This document shows, one piece after another, positions 31,639 to 36,775 of a stretch of DNA of 36,775 nt; the stretch's first letter is position 1; each line of letters starts with the position of its first letter. Below the pieces are notes generated by a model. It worked only from the letters and a program-made list of their open reading frames with translations, ran no database searches and was not told the DNA's origin. Made by a program: the position numbers and the translations under genes. Origin of the DNA: an archaeon 13_2_20CM_2_53_6 (lineage in GTDB: Archaea; Thermoproteota; Bathyarchaeia; 40CM-2-53-6); contig MNDT01000059.1 in NCBI GenBank assembly GCA_001915065.1, positions 1 through 36,775 on the forward strand, given 5' to 3'.

Positions 31639-33300
31639 TTGGCACTGCTTGAAATCGAGTTACCAGAGGAACTACAGCCGCAGCTGAAGCAGGTAGGGCG
31701 CTTCATTCGTCGAACCCAGAGCGTCTGCCCTGAATGCAACCGGATACTCCCGAGCACCGTTTTCGAGCGGGACAACAAGGTCTTCATGACCAAGACTTGT
31801 CCAGAGCACGGTGAGACTGAGGAGCTCTATTTTGGATCATATGACATGTACCAGAAGTTCGCGACCTACTGGAGCGATGGTAAGGGAACTCATGCCCCCA
31901 ACGTTCCAATAGAGAGCTGCGCTTGCCCTGCAAACTGTGGCCTATGCTCTAACCACCTTAGCCACACTGGTCTGGCCAACATCATAGTTACCAACCGTTG
32001 CGACCTCACATGCTGGTACTGTTTCTTCTATGTGAAGAAGGGTCTCGAAGGGGCATACGTCTACGAGCCCAGCATGGACCAGGTCCGAGAAATGGTCCGA
32101 GCTCTCAAAGCCGAGAGACCCGTACCGGGGAACAGTCTCCAGATAACCGGTGGAGAACCAACCCTACGCCCAGAGCTTCCTGAGATTGTCAAGATCATCA
32201 AGGAAGAAGGCGTCGACCATATCCAGCTCAATACCAACGGTATCAACCTAGCACTCAACCCTAACCTCGCCGCGGAACTTAGGGATGCGGGTCTCAGTAA
32301 CCTCTACATGAGCTTCGATGGAGTAAGCCCCAGGACCAACCCCAAGAACCATTGGGAAGCACCATACACTATCGAGACCTGCCGCAAGGCAAACCTAGGG
32401 GTTGTGTTGGTTCCGACAGTAATCAAGTCGATCAACGACCACGAGCTAGGCGGAATACTCCGCTTCGCGCAACGGAACATCGACATCGTGCGGGCCATCA
32501 GCTACCAGCCAGTCTCGCTCACCGGAAGAATGAAGAAACAGGAACGCGAGAAATACAGGATCACGATACCCGATTGCATAGAGAGGATCGAGGAACAGAC
32601 AAACGGAGAGATTCCACGCGACGCATGGTTCCCAGTTCCCAGCTGCTCGCCAGTAACACACTTCGTTGAAGCCTTCACCAAACGGCCACAGTACGAGCTG
32701 TCGATACACTTCGCATGTGGAGCAGGCACATACGTCTTCGAGGACAAGAGCACGAAGAAGCTCGTCCCGATAACCAGCTTCGTAGACCTCAAAGGGCTAT
32801 TCGAATACCTGGACGAGAAGACTGACGAACTCAACTCAGGCACCAACAAGTACCTAGTAGCCGCGAAGTTCATCAGCAAACTCAACAGCTTCATCGAGAA
32901 AGACAAACAACCCGCCGGCCTCAACCTATCCAAGCTCCTGGTCGGAGCACTGCTCAAGCACGACTACAGCTCAGTAGGGCAATTCCACATCCGAAGCATG
33001 TTCCTCGGAATGATGCACTTCCAGGACAAGTACAACCAGGACGAAGAGAGATTGCAACGCTGCGACATACACTACCTCACACCGGACATGAGGATCATAC
33101 CCTTCTGCTCGTTCAACGTCATACCCGAATGGTACCGCGACAGGATCCAGAAGAAATACGGCATCACAGTTGACGAGTGGGAGAAGAAGAACGGCGAGAA
33201 ACTCGAAGCGAGGCTCTACAGGGGAACACTCCGAAGAGGAAAGCACGCCGACGGCTGCGGATGCAGCAGCGTACACATCGAGCCAATAACCGGCACCTAG
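31639..33300 (+). CDS. tes: Radical SAM tetraether lipid synthase (Tes/GDGT-MAS)
   Basis: The 553-residue protein has a rubredoxin-like N-terminal Cys set (Cys30, Cys33 in CPEC; Cys54 in CPEHG), extra cysteines (CACPANCGLC, 94-103) and the radical SAM motif Cys121-x3-Cys125-x2-Cys128 in NRCDLTCWYCFF. Downstream are GGEPTLRPELPEI and a C-terminal Cys region (RCDIHYLTPDMRIIPFCSFNV). This matches Tes, which joins two archaeol chains through their tails to make GDGT membrane-spanning lipids. TTG start. The family length is about 500-560 residues, so it is complete. It implies tetraether lipids in this organism. Confidence 0.93.
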   Translation: MALLEIELPEELQPQLKQVGRFIRRTQSVCPECNRILPSTVFERDNKVFMTKTCPEHGETEELYFGSYDMYQKFATYWSDGKGTHAPNVPIESCACPANCGLCSNHLSHTGLANIIVTNRCDLTCWYCFFYVKKGLEGAYVYEPSMDQVREMVRALKAERPVPGNSLQITGGEPTLRPELPEIVKIIKEEGVDHIQLNTNGINLALNPNLAAELRDAGLSNLYMSFDGVSPRTNPKNHWEAPYTIETCRKANLGVVLVPTVIKSINDHELGGILRFAQRNIDIVRAISYQPVSLTGRMKKQEREKYRITIPDCIERIEEQTNGEIPRDAWFPVPSCSPVTHFVEAFTKRPQYELSIHFACGAGTYVFEDKSTKKLVPITSFVDLKGLFEYLDEKTDELNSGTNKYLVAAKFISKLNSFIEKDKQPAGLNLSKLLVGALLKHDYSSVGQFHIRSMFLGMMHFQDKYNQDEERLQRCDIHYLTPDMRIIPFCSFNVIPEWYRDRIQKKYGITVDEWEKKNGEKLEARLYRGTLRRGKHADGCGCSSVHIEPITGT

Positions 33301-33320
33301 GGACACTTCCCACCAAAGAC

Positions 33321-33332
33321 CTTTTTTTATCT
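33321..33332 (+). promoter_or_regulatory. T-tract/TATA-like element downstream of tes
   Basis: CCTTTTTTTATC is placed 21 nt after the tes stop. The T run suits termination of tes, while TTTATC also suits a TATA box for the following gene, about 40 nt before its TTG. Confidence 0.35.
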
Positions 33333-33367
33333 CTCTGGAGTACCGGAGGAACCGAACAAGGGAGCGT

Positions 33368-33935
33368 TTGAGGATTACAGTCATCTCTGCAGAGACCAAA
33401 AGGCGAGCAGTGGGCCATCATCCAGGAAGCAACGATAACAGCATCGCCCGAGAAAGCGAAACTAGACGATAATCTCGCGTTCACGGTAAGCTTCAAACTT
33501 AACGGGGGAATAAGGCGCAACTTCGTCCGACGGCTCTGGGAAGCCGCCTACGACGAACACGATCTAGGATTAAGGATGGCCTACCGAGTCGATCTGTCGA
33601 AGCAACGATCCAAGCTCTTGCTCCCGTCTGAGCTGAAGCGGGATAGATTCGTGCGCAGGGGTGTCTTCTTCTGGACCAGAAACCCCGAACTACCCTACAG
33701 GGTCTGGGCGACGATCGCAACAGAGTTCGAGACGATTCTCTACCCAAAGACAGAGGAAGAAGCCCAGAAAATGCTCTTCGACGTGACCCGAAGCTTCGAA
33801 CTTCCAGCCTCCAAACTAAGCAAGGGACAACACACGCTGGAAGCAAAGGTCCATGCAAAATGGGGCAAACATATCTTTACAGAACGGGGAGAAGCAACTG
33901 CGAAGACACCGGGAATCAAGATCCGCATCGAATAA
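33368..33935 (+). CDS. Hypothetical protein with a probable 1-nt frameshift near its start
   Basis: The intact-looking frame from ATG 33576 encodes 119 residues (MAYRVDLSKQRSK). The same frame reads as protein upstream (ITASPEKAKLDDNLAFTVSFKLNGG and NFVRRLWEAAYDEHDLGLR), but ends in a TGA without a start. A neighbouring frame starts at TTG 33368 with MRITVISAETK. Removing one A from the AAAA run at 33398-33401 joins them into a protein of about 188 residues with a likely beta-sandwich N-terminus. No family recognised. The frameshift could be a sequencing indel or real. Confidence 0.5.
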
Positions 33936-33990
33936 TCGTCAAGTATTAAGGAAGGAAATCTGAGAACGAGAAAAATTGGAAGCGATCTAA

Positions 33991-34137
33991 GTGGCAAAAT
34001 ATGACGGAATCATAGGACAGGACATCCTAACAATCACGGAGGGTGAAAACGAGCTCACCATAATACTGCGAGACAACCGATACCTGTTTGTAAAGGTCAT
34101 CAATGGAAAACTGGTAACGGAATCAGTCCCCGAATAG
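33991..34137 (+). CDS. Small hypothetical protein (48 aa)
   Basis: A GTG-started frame encodes MAKYDGIIGQDILTITEG, a beta-strand-rich body (NELTIILRDNRYLFVKVINGK) and ends in ESVPE. The alternation of hydrophobic and polar residues suggests a small beta protein. There is no recognised family. It lies 55 nt after the preceding gene on the same strand. Confidence 0.55.
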   Translation: MAKYDGIIGQDILTITEGENELTIILRDNRYLFVKVINGKLVTESVPE

Positions 34138-34254
34138 TGTGGCACACCATCTAAGTCAACTGCCAATCAGCCCTTTCGACAACCAAGTCACCGTCGCCGA
34201 AGGCATTTCGCAAGCTCATCCAGGCCGGGTCTCGAATCCTTCTTTGTTCTCAGC

Positions 34255-35292
34255 TTACGATTCGGAGACCTTCAATACTATCTTTCCAAAGTGTTCGCTC
34301 TTTTCCATCTTAGTCTGAGCGGCGGCCGCCTCTTTCAATGGGAATACGGAGTCCACCACAGGTTTGAGCCTGCCGTCCTCGAAAAATGTCATGACCTTGA
34401 GCAATTCGCCTCTTCCACCCATAAAGGAGCCCATCAGAGAGAATTGGCGTACGAAGATGAAGCGTATGTCGATCTCTGTCTTTCCTCCAGATGTCACGCC
34501 GCAGTTGACCAGTCGTCCCGCTGGGGCCATTGAACGCATGCTCTTCTCCCATGTAGCCTGGCCCACGTGGTCGAAGACGACATTCGCTTTCTTACCATTC
34601 GTGAATCGTTTGACTTCATCCGGGACATCTTGGCTGCGGTGGTTGACCACATAGTCGGCTCCCAATCTCCGAGCCTTCTCCAACTTCTCGTCATTTCCCG
34701 CCGTGGCGATCACCTTTGCACCGAGGACCTTGGCGACCTGAACTGCGGCACTCCCGACTCCGCTTCCCGCCCCCCAGACGAGTATAGTTTCTCCGGCTGT
34801 GAGGTGTGCGCGAGTTGTTAGCATGTGCCAGGCTGTCAGAAATACGAGTGGGACGGAGGCCGCTTCTACAAAGCTTAGGTTGTTGGGAATTGGGAGGATG
34901 TTGTTTACCGGGACGGAGACGTATTCCGCGTATCCTCCCTGGGTCTCATAGCCTATGATCTTGTAGTTCTCGCAGAGGCTGTCCCAGCCGGAGGCGCAGT
35001 ATTCACACGTGCCATCACTGATTCCCGGAGCGATCAGAACTTTGTCACCCGGTTTGTGGTCTTTGACGAGGGCTCCTACTCTTGCCACTTCACCGGAGAT
35101 GTCGCTGCCTGAGATGTGGGGGATTGGTACTCTCTCCCTCCGTGTCCCTTCCCTAGCCCAGATGTCGAGATGGTTGAGGGCGACAGCTCTTACTTTGATG
35201 AGAGCTTCTGACTCGCTAGTCCTAGGCTCAGGAACGTCCTCGTAACGAAGCTTGTCTGGCCCTCCGAACTCGTGAAAGGTGACGGCCTTCAA
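34255..35292 (-). CDS. Zinc-type MDR alcohol dehydrogenase/quinone reductase family protein
   Basis: The 345-residue protein is an MDR enzyme: GroES-like N-terminal domain (VRAVALNHLDIW), HISGSDISGEVARVG, a structural zinc loop with CEYC and a third Cys in DSLCENY (the first of the usual four appears replaced), and the NAD(P)H Rossmann fold GAGSGVGSAAVQVAKVLGA. The catalytic zinc Cys near residue 40 is absent (LNHLD), as in quinone-oxidoreductase-type members. Substrate is unknown. Convergent with the 48-residue gene, monocistronic. Confidence 0.88.
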   Translation of the reverse strand: MKAVTFHEFGGPDKLRYEDVPEPRTSESEALIKVRAVALNHLDIWAREGTRRERVPIPHISGSDISGEVARVGALVKDHKPGDKVLIAPGISDGTCEYCASGWDSLCENYKIIGYETQGGYAEYVSVPVNNILPIPNNLSFVEAASVPLVFLTAWHMLTTRAHLTAGETILVWGAGSGVGSAAVQVAKVLGAKVIATAGNDEKLEKARRLGADYVVNHRSQDVPDEVKRFTNGKKANVVFDHVGQATWEKSMRSMAPAGRLVNCGVTSGGKTEIDIRFIFVRQFSLMGSFMGGRGELLKVMTFFEDGRLKPVVDSVFPLKEAAAAQTKMEKSEHFGKIVLKVSES

Positions 35293-35413
35293 TTCTGTTC
35301 TTTACTCCTAGGCAATACCCCGGTTTGAGGCCACATCGCTCTCCACTCGACCAACATGTCCTTATTTAGTCAGAACCCGTTCTAAACATCACTTTCTAGA
35401 GGTTACCCAATCC

Positions 35414-35860
35414 CTGAACTCGCAAGAACAGGCGGAGTCGGAAAAGGTTGCTGCCGAGCTTAAGGGGAACACGCTCAGAGTTTACTGGTATGTCATGAAC
35501 GCGAACAAACAGACGGTTGGTGTTCGCGAGGTCCAGAGAGCCTTAGATTTCTCCAGCCCAACTCTGGCGTTGTATCATCTCGACAAGCTAAAGGACCTAG
35601 GTCTGGTCTCTAAAGAGTCTGGAGAATATCGGCTCATCAAGGAGGTCAAGGTGGACGTTCTCAAACAGTTCCTCCGAGTCGGAAGAGTGTTCGTTCCAAG
35701 ATTCGCCCTTTATGCTGCGCTCTTTACGGTACTATTCGTATACTATGTGCTCATTATTCCCGACCTGAACCTCTTCACCTTCTTCGGGTTAATCTTCGGA
35801 GGATTAGGCTCAGCCATCTTCTGGTTTGAGACTTGGAAGGCTTGGAGGCAACAGCCCTGA
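35414..35860 (+). CDS. Membrane-anchored winged-helix regulator, start codon unclear
   Basis: The domain reads ELKGNTLRVYWYVMNANKQTVGVREVQRALDFSSPTLALYHLDKLKDLGLVSK, an archaeal winged-helix, followed by two membrane helices (RFALYAALFTVLFVYYVLII, FFGLIFGGLGSAIFWF). The first standard start is ATG 35495, which would remove the first helix. The frame is open upstream and reads as protein; CTG 35414 is the best near-cognate start (148 aa), about 50 nt after a TATA-like CTTATTTAG (35361-35369). A membrane-bound transcription regulator is the likely role. Confidence 0.75.
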   Translation: MNSQEQAESEKVAAELKGNTLRVYWYVMNANKQTVGVREVQRALDFSSPTLALYHLDKLKDLGLVSKESGEYRLIKEVKVDVLKQFLRVGRVFVPRFALYAALFTVLFVYYVLIIPDLNLFTFFGLIFGGLGSAIFWFETWKAWRQQP

Positions 35861-35944
35861 GCGTGAGCGTACAACGCTTGAACAAACCGTTCAAAATTGT
35901 AGGTCTATGTGTAAGATAGCCCCTATTAGACGAGGCGAGAAAGG

Positions 35945-36511
35945 ACGAATCCAGCCACCAAGAGGCTAGCCCAGTACGGCATCGTAGGGCTCGCGATTGC
36001 AGCATCAATCATCGCTGGACTACGGATCATACCCCAGAACTTTCTCCCATCAACAGGGATACTACAAATATCTATCCAAAGCGATCCGGTGACAGTATCG
36101 TGTCATGGAATGCGCCCAGAAAATGTCACGCTTACGAGTCTTGTTATGAACATCAGCTCGGTTAGGGTTCACAGAACAGGGGCATTGAACTTGACCGGAG
36201 AGTGGATTACGTTGAACGACACTCCAAGAACGCTGGACATATTCCAGCTCAATAGCATCACTCAACTCAGCTCGAGAAGCCTACCAGAAGGAACGATAAA
36301 TGTTGTCCGAATAGATGTCGCATCTGTCACAGCTAATGGGTCAGTCAACCTCATCGTTCCACCCGGCCATCTGCAAGCTGAACCAAATGCGCAAGTGATT
36401 GGAGGAATGACTACTAGCATCGTTGTAATGCCCCACGTCGTGTGTACAGGAAACGGCAAGTTCCTACTGACCCCAGACCTTACTGCAAGCTCCATGACCT
36501 CCAAAGATTAG
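35945..36511 (+). CDS. Secreted DUF4382-like protein, probable non-ATG start
   Basis: From a standard GTG at 36089 the protein has 140 residues of beta-rich sequence (NVTLTSLVMNISSVRVHRTG, INVVRIDVASVTANGSV, VVMPHVVCTGNGKF) that resembles DUF4382 surface domains. The in-frame upstream sequence encodes a clear signal peptide or anchor (QYGIVGLAIAASIIAGLRIIP), but no ATG/GTG/TTG. The codon just before NPATKRLAQ is ACG (35945), one base from ATG. Starting there gives 188 residues. I take this as an ACG-initiated gene or a sequence error. Confidence 0.65.
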   Translation, partial: TNPATKRLAQYGIVGLAIAASIIAGLRIIPQNFLPSTGILQISIQSDPVTVSCHGMRPENVTLTSLVMNISSVRVHRTGALNLTGEWITLNDTPRTLDIFQLNSITQLSSRSLPEGTINVVRIDVASVTANGSVNLIVPPGHLQAEPNAQVIGGMTTSIVVMPHVVCTGNGKFLLTPDLTASSMTSKD

Positions 36512-36553
36512 AAGCATTATTGCGCAAAGATCCATTGGGAGTATTTTCAAAGG

Positions 36554-36698
36554 TAGCGGGGGGTGGAGTTTCGGGTCCCACTCGGGCCCTTCGAACCACC
36601 GCTTGAGGATCGAGCTCTTCGATCAATCTCAGGGTTATGAGCCCTGCGGGTTAAACCTGGCGAGGCTTCTCCGATTAGAGAATCTACCCCACCCCGCT
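36554..36698 (-). tRNA. Initiator tRNA-Met(CAT) with three non-canonical introns
   Basis: The minus strand folds as an initiator tRNA: acceptor AGCGGGG/CCCCGCT (A1-T72), D stem GGGT/ACCC, anticodon arm CAGGG-CTCATAA-CCCTG with the three G-C pairs of initiators, T arm GGTGG-TTCGAAT-CCACC, discriminator A. To obtain this, three segments must be removed: 23 nt in the D loop (36661-36683), 24 nt in the variable loop (36604-36627) and 22 nt in the T loop (36568-36589, near position 59/60). This leaves a normal 76-nt tRNA. No intron is present at the usual 37/38 site. Each segment forms its own hairpin. Exact splice points may shift by a few bases. Confidence 0.93.
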
Positions 36699-36722
36699 AC
36701 AAGGTCGAAGCGGGCTGGATGG

Positions 36723-36732
36723 CTTTTAAAAG
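36723..36732 (-). promoter_or_regulatory. TATA box of the initiator tRNA gene
   Basis: CTTTTAAAAG is centred about 30 nt upstream of the tRNA 5' end at 36698, the normal spacing for an archaeal promoter. Confidence 0.5.
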
Positions 36733-36775
36733 TCTTTCAAAAGAAAACGGGTCTTTACGCACAAACGTCAGACCT

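Noticed and set aside
1-36775. CRISPR arrays, insertion sequences, phage genes or rRNA
   Set aside because: No regularly spaced repeats, transposase motifs, phage structural proteins or rRNA-like segments were seen; the only mobile element found is the intein.

Overview
The window looks like a chromosomal fragment of an archaeon, most likely of the TACK group (for example Bathyarchaeia or a non-ammonia-oxidising Nitrososphaeria/Thaumarchaeota relative). Supporting evidence: aIF1/SUI1, an Elf1-type zinc ribbon, DUF1512, a Sulfolobus-type zinc ferredoxin, a tetraether-lipid radical SAM enzyme (Tes), F420-linked complex-I-type subunits, archaeal TATA boxes about 25-30 nt upstream of start codons, many GTG/TTG starts, and two intron-containing tRNA genes. 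The species cannot be named from the sequence alone. No rRNA, CRISPR array or insertion sequence was seen.

Layout. 0-9.7 kb: housekeeping and redox genes (3-methyladenine glycosylase, CoA-binding protein, DUF1512, HtrA protease, FMN split-barrel protein, HxlR regulator with a clear dyad operator, aIF1, HExxH protein, DoxX, a short Rieske protein, zinc ferredoxin, enolase). 9.7-10.65 kb: an intron-containing tRNA-Ser(CGA), then about 0.8 kb with no convincing gene. 10.65-14.7 kb: a minus-strand operon of a PKD surface protein, a ParA/MinD ATPase, a V4R-domain protein and a polytopic membrane protein, with no known name. 14.9-18.2 kb: small redox and hypothetical genes, a 0.55 kb empty stretch, then a KaiC-like ATPase and a zinc-ribbon protein. 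18.4-23.25 kb: an F420H2-dehydrogenase/complex-I-type operon (B, C, D, I, F). 23.2-25.6 kb: small zinc-ribbon and membrane proteins. 25.7-29 kb: SerRS, a VIT1/CCC1 transporter, Elf1 with a long acidic tail, an HTH protein. 29-31.4 kb: a second surface/membrane operon. 31.6-33.3 kb: Tes. 33.4-36.5 kb: a frameshifted gene, a 48-aa protein, an MDR dehydrogenase, a membrane-anchored HTH protein, a DUF4382-like secreted protein. The window ends with an initiator tRNA-Met on the minus strand that can only be folded by removing three non-canonical introns.

How the genes fit together. The fpo-type operon would pass electrons from F420H2 (FpoF) through the Fe-S subunits I and B; its membrane subunits are not in this window. 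Subunit I is interrupted by a complete self-splicing intein with a LAGLIDADG endonuclease, placed exactly at a cluster-ligand cysteine. Subunit D is broken: about 50-60 residues are missing and the frame shifts at a point carrying 14 nt identical to the start of the Illumina TruSeq adapter, so this lesion is probably an assembly or library artefact rather than biology. Several other genes read as coding upstream of any ATG/GTG/TTG. That may mean near-cognate initiation (CTG, ACG) or further sequence errors.
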